Shown: positions 25,318-33,930 of the stretch, piece after piece
How the letters are laid out: each line of letters opens with the position of its first letter
Position numbering within the stretch: the stretch's first letter is position 1
Assembly (NCBI GenBank): GCA_038205115.1
Contig: JBBRCE010000016.1
Coordinates: forward strand, 1-64,000
Direction: 5' to 3'
DNA from: JBBRCE01 sp038205115
GTDB lineage: Bacteria; Planctomycetota; Planctomycetia; Pirellulales; JBBRCE01
DNA: 64,000 nt
Position numbers and translations under genes: made by a program
Notes under the pieces: generated by a model
Database searches by the model: none
What the model was told of the DNA's origin: nothing
Seen by the model: only the letters and a program-made list of their open reading frames with translations

Positions 25318-26796
25318 ATGCACGAAGTAACAAAGGTCTTTTACTACGACAAAATTCCATCGGCGACTTGGTTTTACCTGTCGTCGCTGCTGATGATTGG
25401 ACTGTTCTTCAAGTTCAGTCGGTTGTGGAGCGTGCGCAACCTCGATCTGCTGGGCCTGGTGCTGCTTGCACCCGGTTTGCTGCTGGTGCAACTGGCCCGC
25501 TTCAATCCGCAGGTTGAGGGCAGCTCCAGCGTCGAGCAATACGGGTACATCTGGCTGTTCAGCGTGGCCGGTTTGTTTATGATTCGGCTGCTGCTGGATC
25601 CGATGATGGTGCGGCGCCCGCTGCTGGAGCCGAATCTCTCGGTGGGCGGACTGTCGTTTTTAGGTATTTCGTTTACCGTGTTCATGCTGGCCAACGTCTT
25701 GACCGGCAAGCCATCGACCGAAGATTTGGCGGGGCCGATTGGCGCCGCCAGGATGAGCGGCGATCGCACGGCCGCCAGCGATGGCGCGACGGCCGAAACG
25801 CCTTCGACCACGGACGACAACGGAGCGCCGCAGCCGACGACCGCCAACGAAGCCTTGGACCGACACGGCCCCGGCTATGCGCTACTTTCGATGCTGCCGA
25901 CGATTGTCACGCAGCGTGTGACCAGCGATCGCCGCAGTTCAAGTGGCCCCGGCAGCGCAACGGCGGGCGCCAGTGGAAATTCATCGGATTCAGAAGATCA
26001 GGAGAAACGTCACGTCAATTACGTGACCGCCGCCCGGATCATCGCCGTGCTCTCGCAACTGGCAATCATCCTGGGCATGGTGGCCATCGGTTATCGGCAC
26101 TTCGACAATGTGAAGACCGGCATCGCCGCGGCGGTGTTGTATTTGATGTTGCCGTATACACATTGGATGGCGGGCGCTTCGATGCATTTGCTGCCCGCCG
26201 CGCTGTTGATTTGGGCGGTCGAGGCTTATCGGCGGCCGCTGATTGCCGGCATGCTGATGGGGCTGGCGATTGGCGTCGACTATTTCCCGGTGTTCCTGCT
26301 GCCGCTGTGGTGCAGTTTTTATTGGCAACGCGGCCTGTTGCGATTTCTCTCCGGGATCTTCACGACGCTGGCGGTACTGGTGATTGTGCTGGCGTTCAAC
26401 TCGCATGGCTACCCTGAATTTCTGGCCAATGTGCAGCGGATGTTCGGCTGGACAATTCCGCGAATGAACCAAGGCACGTTCGAAGGCTTTTGGAAGTTCC
26501 ACGATCCGGTCTATCGAATTACGGTCCTAGCGGCCATCGTCACGTTTTGCAGTTCGCTGGCGCTTTGGCCAGCACAAAAGAATTTGGGCACGTTAATGAG
26601 CTGTTCGGCGGCGGTCATGCTCGGAACGCAGTTCTGGCATCCGCACGGCGGCGGTTTGTACATGGCCTGGTATCTGCCGCTGCTGCTGCTGACGATTTTC
26701 CGCCCTAACTTGGAAGACCGCGTGGCCTTGTCTGTGCTGGGCTCGGGCTGGATGCCGCGGCGATTGACGATCTTTCGCGGCGATCGGGCCGCTTGA
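25318..26796 (+). CDS. Multi-pass membrane protein, possibly glycosyltransferase-like
   Basis: A 492-aa integral membrane protein with roughly 10 predicted transmembrane helices (for example WFYLSSLLMIGLFF, LLGLVLLAPGLLLVQLA, IAVLSQLAIILGMVAI, LIAGMLMGLAIGVDYF, LSGIFTTLAVLVIVLAF, WYLPLLLLTIF). A charged Ser/Thr/Gly-rich cytoplasmic or periplasmic loop at about residues 140-240 (TTDDNGAPQPTTANEALD, SSGPGSATAGASGNSSDS) looks disordered. The C-terminal half resembles mannosyltransferase/DUF-type polytopic proteins in helix spacing, but I see no catalytic DxD or similar motif. Role unknown. Confidence 0.75.
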   Translation: MHEVTKVFYYDKIPSATWFYLSSLLMIGLFFKFSRLWSVRNLDLLGLVLLAPGLLLVQLARFNPQVEGSSSVEQYGYIWLFSVAGLFMIRLLLDPMMVRRPLLEPNLSVGGLSFLGISFTVFMLANVLTGKPSTEDLAGPIGAARMSGDRTAASDGATAETPSTTDDNGAPQPTTANEALDRHGPGYALLSMLPTIVTQRVTSDRRSSSGPGSATAGASGNSSDSEDQEKRHVNYVTAARIIAVLSQLAIILGMVAIGYRHFDNVKTGIAAAVLYLMLPYTHWMAGASMHLLPAALLIWAVEAYRRPLIAGMLMGLAIGVDYFPVFLLPLWCSFYWQRGLLRFLSGIFTTLAVLVIVLAFNSHGYPEFLANVQRMFGWTIPRMNQGTFEGFWKFHDPVYRITVLAAIVTFCSSLALWPAQKNLGTLMSCSAAVMLGTQFWHPHGGGLYMAWYLPLLLLTIFRPNLEDRVALSVLGSGWMPRRLTIFRGDRAA

Positions 26797-27232
26797 TGCG
26801 GTGTGCTGCCTCGGTCAGCCGCTGCTAACGGTTCGCGTTGGCAGCGCGCAATGTCCCCCCTACGCCAGTTTGCTCCGCTAAAAATAGCGTCGGCAGTGGC
26901 CTAAAACGCCTGGAGGCGGCCGCCATTTTCGCGCGGACGGACGCTCAGCGGCAAATGTCACATTTACGGGCAAGCCTTGCTCAAGTATGTCGCAAGATTC
27001 GCGGATAACTGGCAATATCTCGGCGAAAAACCATCAACTTCTAGACGGCACATGAGTTGCCTAATGCGGTCCGAGCTTAGCATCTGATACGGCCTGCCGG
27101 CGGACGGGGCGTGCACTGCGGCGCGGTGTGCGAATACGTTAATCGTCGATGGAGCCGTCGGCCAATCCGGAACTTGCTTCGCAGGTTTTCCGATTTGTCG
27201 TGCGACTCCCCAATTCTGAACGTGGAGTTTTC
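26797..27232. other. Intergenic stretch without a detected gene
   Basis: 436 bp with no coding pattern. It must carry the promoter of the glycogen phosphorylase gene, but I could not single out one element with confidence. An in-frame ATG at 27149 is discounted as a start. Confidence 0.5.
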
Positions 27233-29905
27233 ATGGTACCTGCAACCTTGGTGAGCGAGGCTGTCACGTCTGGCTCGCCCGCTGGTGAACTGGCCGAGTT
27301 GAGTGAGTTGCTGTCGAGGCAGACGTCGCCTGCTCAAGGCCTGAACCAGTTGGTCGGCATCATCAGCCGCAAGTTGCAGACGGAAGTGTGCTCTGTGTAC
27401 CTACTGGAGCCTAACCGAAATCATCTGATGTTGGCAGCCACCACCGGTCTGCTGCCGGCGGCCGTGGGCCGCGTGCGCATGGCACTGACGGAAGGTTTAG
27501 TCGGATTGGTCGCCGAGCAACTGCAGCCGATTTCGCTCGACAATGCCGACAAACATCAGCGATACAAATACTTTTCGGAAACCGGCGAAGAAATCTATCG
27601 TTCGTTTCTCGGCGTACCAATTCTCGATATGGGCGTTCTGCAGGGCGTGCTGGTGGTGCAGACCACCGAGCGCCGCAGTTTCACGCCGGCCGAAACGCTG
27701 ATCCTGGTCGACACCGCGCGGCAAGTTTCGTCGCTGGTTGCCGATCTGCGCGCGCAATCGCTATTTTTCAGCCAGACTTATGAACGCACGCGCGCTCTGG
27801 CCGCCAATTTGTGGTGGAGTTGGGATCACGAAAGCACCACCATTTTCCGCGAGCTTTCGCCGACCCGCTGGCGTGAATTGGCGCACAATCCGCGGCTGCT
27901 CGTGGATCAAATGCCATTTCAAGAGTTAGAAACCCGCGCCCGCGAAATGGTGTTGCACGGCCGCATCAACCACGCTTTCCGCCGCCTTGCCGAATACAAG
28001 GCTTCACGCAACACTTGGGGCGGCACGCATGCCGGTGTGCTCTGGTCGCGCCCGGTCGCTTATTTTTCGGCCGAGTTCGGCATCCACGAATCGCTGCCGA
28101 TCTACTCGGGCGGTTTGGGCGTGCTGGCGGGCGATCACATCAAAAGCGCTTCCGACCTAGGCATTCCGCTGGTCGGCATCGGCCTGTTCTATAGCCAAGG
28201 CTATTTCCGTCAGCGTACCGATATGCACGGTTGGCAGCACGAAGAGTACATCACCAACGATCCGGCCGCGCTGCCGATGGTGCCTGCGCTAAATCACCGA
28301 GGCGAGCCACTGGTTGTCACGTGCGACACACGTACCGGCAGCATTCACGCACAGGTCTGGAAGGTAGCCGTCGGCCGCAACACGCTGTTGCTGTTAGATT
28401 CGAACATCGAAGGCAATCGCCCGGAAGATCGCGAGCTGACCGCTCGCTTGTACGGTGGCGATGAACGCATCCGAATTCGTCAGGAATTGCTGTTGGGCGT
28501 CGGCGGAGTGAAGGCGCTGCGAGCGATGCAAATTTTGCCGAGCGTGCTGCATCTCAACGAGGGCCACAGCGCGTTTGCCACGCTGGAAGTCATTCAACAA
28601 CGCATGTTGCTGGAAGGCTTGGATTTCCATCATGCATTGCATCGCGTCGCTCAGAACGTAGTGTTCACCACGCACACGCCGGTGCCGGCGGGACACGATC
28701 GTTTCTCGTCGCATCTGATCGAAGAGCATCTCGGACCGCTACGCGAACGCTTGGGACTTTCGCTGGACGCGCTGATGAACATTGGCCGCGAGCATCCCGG
28801 CAACCAGCACGAGACGTTCTGCATGACGGCCTTGGCGCTGCGGGCTTCACGCCGCGCCAACGCCGTTTCGAACTTGCATGGACAAGTCTCGCGAGAAATG
28901 CTCGCGCCCATGTTTCCGAACAAGGCGGCCGACGATGTGCCCATCGGTCACATCACCAACGGCGTCCACGTGCACACCTGGCTGGCACCGCAACTGCACG
29001 ATCTGTACGATCGGCATTTGGGCCCAGAGTGGGCGCAGCGCAGCGGCGAGCCCCAGGTTTGGGAACGCATCGAATCCGTCAGCGACGCCGAACTTTGGGA
29101 AACCCACAACGCGCTAAAATCGCGGTTGATCGATTACGTCCGACGCAGCGTTGCCCGGCAGGCGCACCGTCGCGGCGAATCGGCCGAATTCGTGACGATG
29201 TCCAGCCGCGCTTTGAGCACGGACACCTTGACCATTGGTTTCGCGCGACGGTTTGCAACGTACAAGCGGGCCGATCTGATCTTCTCGGATTTAGACATCA
29301 TTGCGAAATTGGTTGGCAACGCGCGAACGCCCATTCAGTTTGTGTTTGCCGGAAAATCGCATCCCCACGACCTGCCCGGCAAGCAAGTGCTCAAGCGGAT
29401 CAGCGAATTGACGCACGATCCGTTCTTCGCCGGCAAAGTGGTATTCGTGGAGGATTACGATATCAACACCTGTCGCCACTTCGTGCAAGGCGTGGACGTC
29501 TGGCTGAATAATCCGCGGCGGCCGCTGGAAGCCTCGGGCACCAGCGGACAAAAGGTGGTTTTGAATGGCGGTTTGAACCTCTCAATCCTCGATGGCTGGT
29601 GGGCAGAAGCCTACGAAGGCAATAACGGGTTTGCCATTGGCGAAGGTTTTACGCACTCCGACACCGAGTTCCACGACCAACGCGACGGCGAATCGCTGTA
29701 CCGCGTGTTGCGTGAAGAAGTGATTCCGTGCTATTACGATCGCGATCGCGACGGTCTGCCGCGAGCGTGGATCGCCCGCATGAAACGAGCCATTTCCACG
29801 CTCGGCTGGCGTTTCAATGCCAATCGAATGGTCATGGACTACGTGAACCTGGCCTACATTCCGGCTGCCGGCGGCGTTTCCAGTTCTTCGCGGAGTGCAA
29901 AATAG
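27233..29905 (+). CDS. glgP: GAF-domain alpha-glucan phosphorylase (GT35)
   Basis: An 890-aa protein. Residues about 30-180 are a GAF domain similar to that of PtsP/EI-Ntr (EVCSVYLLEPN, TEGLVGLVAEQLQPISL, GVPILD). DUF3417 follows (RTRALAANLWWSWDHES, about 195-290), then the GT35 catalytic core: YFSAEFGIHESLPIYSGGLG, LHLNEGHSAF, HITNGVHVHTWL, GFARRFATYKRA and EASGTSGQK with the PLP Lys. It releases glucose-1-phosphate from alpha-1,4-glucans such as glycogen. The ATG at 27233 follows a GTGGAG SD; an in-frame ATG at 27149 lacks one. The GAF fusion implies ligand or redox control of glycogen breakdown. Confidence 0.9.
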   Translation: MVPATLVSEAVTSGSPAGELAELSELLSRQTSPAQGLNQLVGIISRKLQTEVCSVYLLEPNRNHLMLAATTGLLPAAVGRVRMALTEGLVGLVAEQLQPISLDNADKHQRYKYFSETGEEIYRSFLGVPILDMGVLQGVLVVQTTERRSFTPAETLILVDTARQVSSLVADLRAQSLFFSQTYERTRALAANLWWSWDHESTTIFRELSPTRWRELAHNPRLLVDQMPFQELETRAREMVLHGRINHAFRRLAEYKASRNTWGGTHAGVLWSRPVAYFSAEFGIHESLPIYSGGLGVLAGDHIKSASDLGIPLVGIGLFYSQGYFRQRTDMHGWQHEEYITNDPAALPMVPALNHRGEPLVVTCDTRTGSIHAQVWKVAVGRNTLLLLDSNIEGNRPEDRELTARLYGGDERIRIRQELLLGVGGVKALRAMQILPSVLHLNEGHSAFATLEVIQQRMLLEGLDFHHALHRVAQNVVFTTHTPVPAGHDRFSSHLIEEHLGPLRERLGLSLDALMNIGREHPGNQHETFCMTALALRASRRANAVSNLHGQVSREMLAPMFPNKAADDVPIGHITNGVHVHTWLAPQLHDLYDRHLGPEWAQRSGEPQVWERIESVSDAELWETHNALKSRLIDYVRRSVARQAHRRGESAEFVTMSSRALSTDTLTIGFARRFATYKRADLIFSDLDIIAKLVGNARTPIQFVFAGKSHPHDLPGKQVLKRISELTHDPFFAGKVVFVEDYDINTCRHFVQGVDVWLNNPRRPLEASGTSGQKVVLNGGLNLSILDGWWAEAYEGNNGFAIGEGFTHSDTEFHDQRDGESLYRVLREEVIPCYYDRDRDGLPRAWIARMKRAISTLGWRFNANRMVMDYVNLAYIPAAGGVSSSSRSAK

Positions 29906-29939
29906 CACGGCCAAACCATGACAGAGCATACCGCGCGAT

Positions 29940-29978
29940 GCCCATTCAGCTTGTCGCTTTACGCGGCCGTGAATGGGC
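29940..29978 (+). terminator. Hairpin downstream of glgP
   Basis: GCCCATTCA (29940-29948) pairs with TGAATGGGC (29970-29978) across a 21-nt loop, 35 bp past the glgP stop. There is no U-tract. Confidence 0.3.
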
Positions 29979-30025
29979 GGCCCGCGGTTTGACAAACCAG
30001 CAATCATCGTGTCACTAGCGACCGA

Positions 30026-33000
30026 ATGGGCGGAGTTTTTTGCGGGTGCGGCGGCGTGGTGCCGACGCGGAAACGTCCATCCGAAGTTCGGCGGAAATGG
30101 TCAATCGACGTGTCGCAGGAAGTCCAACAAGCATGTGGCTTTGTACGTGATGAAACTCCCGCGGCGCTCGATGCGCGACGCCCGCGGCTGCGGAATTACA
30201 TCAATCTGCAATTGATCGGCAATGGTCTGGCGCCAGGCCATTTAGGCGATCAGAGCGATGCGTCGTTCGATGCCGAACGGCTACTGGCCAATTACTGCGA
30301 GCGTCTCGGTCTCGTTGAGAACCTCCGCTGCCCGGCCGATCAGCGGATCGAAGCATTTTTGCAAACGCATTTTGCAGACGTCGCCGAGCCGGACGATTTG
30401 CGTTTGCCGGACAAGACGTTTACGCTCGATCGGCACGGCGTAGCCCGCGATCTTTCGTTGCCGCTGGACCAGAACTATTTTCACAACGAGTATGTCGAAT
30501 CGTATCGCGTAAAGAATGGCGTGCTGCACAATCCGCGCAGCGACCGGCGGACGACGGTTGGCGTGGTGAAAGGCGGTCTGCCAATTCCGGCCGATAAGAA
30601 AGCCGTGCCGCGGACGGCTTACGTCGAACTGCTTCGTCGCGCGATGCGGCCGCCAGAAAGTATTCTGAACTTGCCGTTCACGTCGGCCCAGTCGGCGCCT
30701 GCGCCAACGTTTGTGTCGCTGCTGCTGCGGCCGATCGTTTGCCCTGCCGTGCCGGGCGTGGTGTCCGAAAAGCGGATGGAAATTCGCTTCTTTGCGCCAG
30801 GTGGGTTGGTCAGCAACTTGGATTTCGTGGAATCGATTTTTGGTAACGCTGGCGATCCGTTTCTACCGGAGAACGATGCGGGGCTGGATGTCGAACACTG
30901 GACGGGCCACACCGGCGCCGTGATCCTGGCGCCGCATCTGACTCAAGTCAAGAAAAGCGATCTCGGTCTGCCGCACGTCACCGCCGCCAGTGACTGGCAG
31001 AAGAAACACGGCATGTGCTGGGAGGACGACGAGGAGCTCTACAACGACGGTCAGGCGTTCAAAATCACCTGCCGCACCGAAGAAGGCGTAATCGTCACGA
31101 TTATCGCCGACAATTACTACGGCTACTGCAAAAAAGAAGTCAAAACGCAAATCAGCTATTCGGCCAATCTGTTTGGCAATGTCGAAGAAGAGCACGCCGG
31201 CGGCGCGTTGGTGTTTTCTAGCTACAGCCTGGGCGATGACTTCGACGCCCGCGCCACCAGTCCGCACTGGCGTACATTCGCAGATTTGGCGGTCGATTAT
31301 TCCGACTGGATCGACGTGCAAGCGGCCGGCTACGGCATCGACAAAAACTTTCGCGAGCTGTTTTACATTCCGGAAGATGCGGTGGCCACGCTGCACGATC
31401 AATGCATCCACTGGAAGTCGACCGATGGCAACCGCAAGTCGATTCCGTTGCTGCCTGGCCACGTCTACATGACGCCCTCGGGCTACAAACTGCGGATGGA
31501 AAAGCATCCGGAGTCGCCGACCTGGCGATTGATTGGCACCGTCGCAGAGGGCGTGAGTTGCCACAAACCGTGTACGGTGAGCGGCGGCGGCAAGAGCGAA
31601 ATCAGCAAATCGCTCAGCGACTACATGTTGTTTGGTCCGATCATCGTGGCCGACAAAGAAACCGACTTCGCGCTGGTCGAAGTGATCTTCAATCGCGATT
31701 TTTCCGGCCGCTTCATCGCCGATGCGCCGGATGGCAAAGAAGACGCCAGCCGCGCCAATCGCAAAGTGCTGGACCCCAGCCGCAGCCTGGGCAGCGCCAT
31801 CAAACTGCTCACGCCCTCGCCCAGCTACACGGCGGATTACAACGCCTGGCTGCGATCGATTCCGAGCTACGTCTACGCGCTGGTGTTCATCATCAAACGC
31901 TTTCAAAAGCCGGAGTGGAATGGCGACTGGCGGAAGCATTTTAGCGTGGACGTGGTCAACGGCGCGCCGGGCAACGAACTGAAATACCACAACCGCAAAT
32001 TGGTCGGCACGTATCTGCGCGTGGGCGTGGAGAGCGACATGGCCTGGCGCACTTTCAAGCTGCGACAGGATTTTGCCGCGGCCGAAAAAATTCAGACGCA
32101 AGACGATATTTCTGCGTCGGTGGTGGTGCCCACCGGCGCGCTGGATCATTTGAATCCGGCCTATCATGCCGAGAGTTTGAAGTTTGTCACCAACTGCGAA
32201 TATCGCTTGTTTCAGCGGCCCGACGAAGCCGTGCATCGCGGCATGGATAAGCAAACCGAAGCGGATCTTTCGCGGCCGGATAATTTCATTTCCAACTTCG
32301 AACCACTGGGATGCGAACAAGTCGAGGAGATGGCGAAGTACGTGGTCGACCTGGAGAAATTCACGCCGCCCATGAAGCAACTGTTGCGTTCGCTGATCGA
32401 CGACGGCAGCGGCTTCGTGGTGTGTTCGGCCGCGCCGCGAATTGTGGATGGCCTGCCGTCCAAGAACCCGCGCTATCTGCAAGATCGTCCGGATCTGGTC
32501 ACGCCGCTCAAACGTTATGTGGCGGAGATGGGGACGCGCTTGCATCGCGCGGTGCCGGCCAATGCCGCGCCGCCTTTGCCCGTCAACGCCGTGCTGCTCG
32601 GCCGCCGCAACAATCCGCCCGAACGTGCCAAAGGCATTCGCAGCCTGGCCGTTTACAGCCCGATTCATTATCAGCGGCTGCCCGAACTGTTCATGGACTT
32701 CATTTGCTCGCTGACCGGCAAAAGTCCTTCGACCACCGCCGCCGGCAGCGAAGGCGCGTTGACCAAAAGTCCGTTCAATGCGTTGCTGCCGATTACGGAT
32801 CTCAACAACTCGCTGGTGAGTTTCATCCTCACCGGCTTGCAAGGTTTTTCGACTGCCGCGGGGCACATCGGCCCGAACACGCGCGTCGACCACGATCTGA
32901 GCCTGCTGGTGCCGGAAGTCTGGTGCCGGATGACGCCGTCCGAGCGCGACGCCGAGTTGCTGATTCAAGAACAGTTGCTGGAACCGGTCAAAGACTTCAT

Positions 33001-33661
33001 TCACAACGGCCAACACATTCCGGCCAGCCGCTTGGGCTTCCGCATTACGCAGCGTTTTGTGGGACTGTTCTTTGGCCGCGTATTCGATAATCCGTCCAAA
33101 ATCTTCGATGAGTCGATCCTCCAGCCCGAGCTGCAAGATTTGGACGCCTTTGCCGATGGCGTCAATTACATTGCCGAAGCGCAGCAGCGCGTGGCCAGCA
33201 AATACTTCGAAGATGGCTCGTATGAATTGGCCTGCCCGCCGCTGCAAGCCTTGCTGAAAATCATGGTCGAGGACGATCGCAGCGGCAGCAAGCTGGCCGA
33301 TCCGTCGTTTCGAGAAATGTTTACTCGCGATTACCTGCTCGGCAGCGATTGGTATCGGCAACGCTTGGAAACCAAGCAACAGCGCGACGTTTCACTCTGG
33401 GAGCGGAATATCGATTATCTGGATCACTTCCTGGCCGAACACCGTTCGAGCCGCGTGCTCAAGTCGATGGATTTGGCGGCGCGCCGCCGCTACGCCATGG
33501 ATCAACTGCAGCGTGTGAGCTCGCCAGACTATCTGCAAACGCTGCTCGGCAGTCTCGGTGCCGACCGGTTGGATCTGCCGCAGGGCGTTGCGATTGGCGG
33601 CAGCGCAAGCGGAATGCAATTCAGTGCCGGCGCGGCCGATCACGCGTTGTTGAAGCAATAA
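30026..33661 (+). CDS. Candidate pyrophosphate-type PEP carboxykinase
   Basis: A 1211-aa cytoplasmic protein without signal peptide, membrane helix or repeats. A notable P-loop-like motif, SGGGKSEI, lies near residue 517. Downstream regions include LVEVIFNRDFSGRF and DNFISNFEPLG. The size, single-chain architecture and GGGKSE motif fit my recollection of the PPi-type phosphoenolpyruvate carboxykinase family (about 1100-1200 aa; Propionibacterium and Entamoeba), which interconverts oxaloacetate plus PPi with PEP, CO2 and Pi. I could not check this, so the name is provisional. It begins 120 bp after glgP. Start codon uncertain: the first 25 residues (MGGVFCGCGG...) look unlike the rest, so a downstream GTG could be real. 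Confidence 0.6.
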   Translation: MGGVFCGCGGVVPTRKRPSEVRRKWSIDVSQEVQQACGFVRDETPAALDARRPRLRNYINLQLIGNGLAPGHLGDQSDASFDAERLLANYCERLGLVENLRCPADQRIEAFLQTHFADVAEPDDLRLPDKTFTLDRHGVARDLSLPLDQNYFHNEYVESYRVKNGVLHNPRSDRRTTVGVVKGGLPIPADKKAVPRTAYVELLRRAMRPPESILNLPFTSAQSAPAPTFVSLLLRPIVCPAVPGVVSEKRMEIRFFAPGGLVSNLDFVESIFGNAGDPFLPENDAGLDVEHWTGHTGAVILAPHLTQVKKSDLGLPHVTAASDWQKKHGMCWEDDEELYNDGQAFKITCRTEEGVIVTIIADNYYGYCKKEVKTQISYSANLFGNVEEEHAGGALVFSSYSLGDDFDARATSPHWRTFADLAVDYSDWIDVQAAGYGIDKNFRELFYIPEDAVATLHDQCIHWKSTDGNRKSIPLLPGHVYMTPSGYKLRMEKHPESPTWRLIGTVAEGVSCHKPCTVSGGGKSEISKSLSDYMLFGPIIVADKETDFALVEVIFNRDFSGRFIADAPDGKEDASRANRKVLDPSRSLGSAIKLLTPSPSYTADYNAWLRSIPSYVYALVFIIKRFQKPEWNGDWRKHFSVDVVNGAPGNELKYHNRKLVGTYLRVGVESDMAWRTFKLRQDFAAAEKIQTQDDISASVVVPTGALDHLNPAYHAESLKFVTNCEYRLFQRPDEAVHRGMDKQTEADLSRPDNFISNFEPLGCEQVEEMAKYVVDLEKFTPPMKQLLRSLIDDGSGFVVCSAAPRIVDGLPSKNPRYLQDRPDLVTPLKRYVAEMGTRLHRAVPANAAPPLPVNAVLLGRRNNPPERAKGIRSLAVYSPIHYQRLPELFMDFICSLTGKSPSTTAAGSEGALTKSPFNALLPITDLNNSLVSFILTGLQGFSTAAGHIGPNTRVDHDLSLLVPEVWCRMTPSERDAELLIQEQLLEPVKDFIHNGQHIPASRLGFRITQRFVGLFFGRVFDNPSKIFDESILQPELQDLDAFADGVNYIAEAQQRVASKYFEDGSYELACPPLQALLKIMVEDDRSGSKLADPSFREMFTRDYLLGSDWYRQRLETKQQRDVSLWERNIDYLDHFLAEHRSSRVLKSMDLAARRRYAMDQLQRVSSPDYLQTLLGSLGADRLDLPQGVAIGGSASGMQFSAGAADHALLKQ

Positions 33662-33864
33662 GTCACGAAATTTCTCCCATGATCGGTTTTCGATTCATTG
33701 CGACATGCGCGCTTGGAAACATCGGTCGGAATGCTCGTTTCAACTAAGCTTTCGCCACTTACTTCGCCGGCCCAGCTCGTTTGTCATGGCCGCGGATTCG
33801 CGTTATCGCAGCAGTGCCGCATGGTCGATCCACAGACGCTGGCAGCGGCGGGAAAGAAAGCCAA

Positions 33865-33900
33865 CGGCCCACGCCCGAAAGCGAATTCAGGCGTGGGCCG
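33865..33900. terminator. Bidirectional hairpin between convergent genes
   Basis: CGGCCCACGCC (33865-33875) and GGCGTGGGCCG (33890-33900) form a perfect 11-bp stem with a 14-nt loop. It lies between the stops of the PEPCK-like gene and the peroxidase gene. A T-rich stretch follows on the minus-strand side. The rest of 33662-33930 shows no gene. Confidence 0.65.
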
Positions 33901-33930
33901 CAGGATGCGTGTCACGATTTTCGATTATGT

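Noticed and set aside
30863..33379. 838-aa open frame antisense to the PEPCK-like gene
   Set aside because: Same effect: a His/Gln/Arg-rich translation with no recognisable motif opposite a clearly coding gene.
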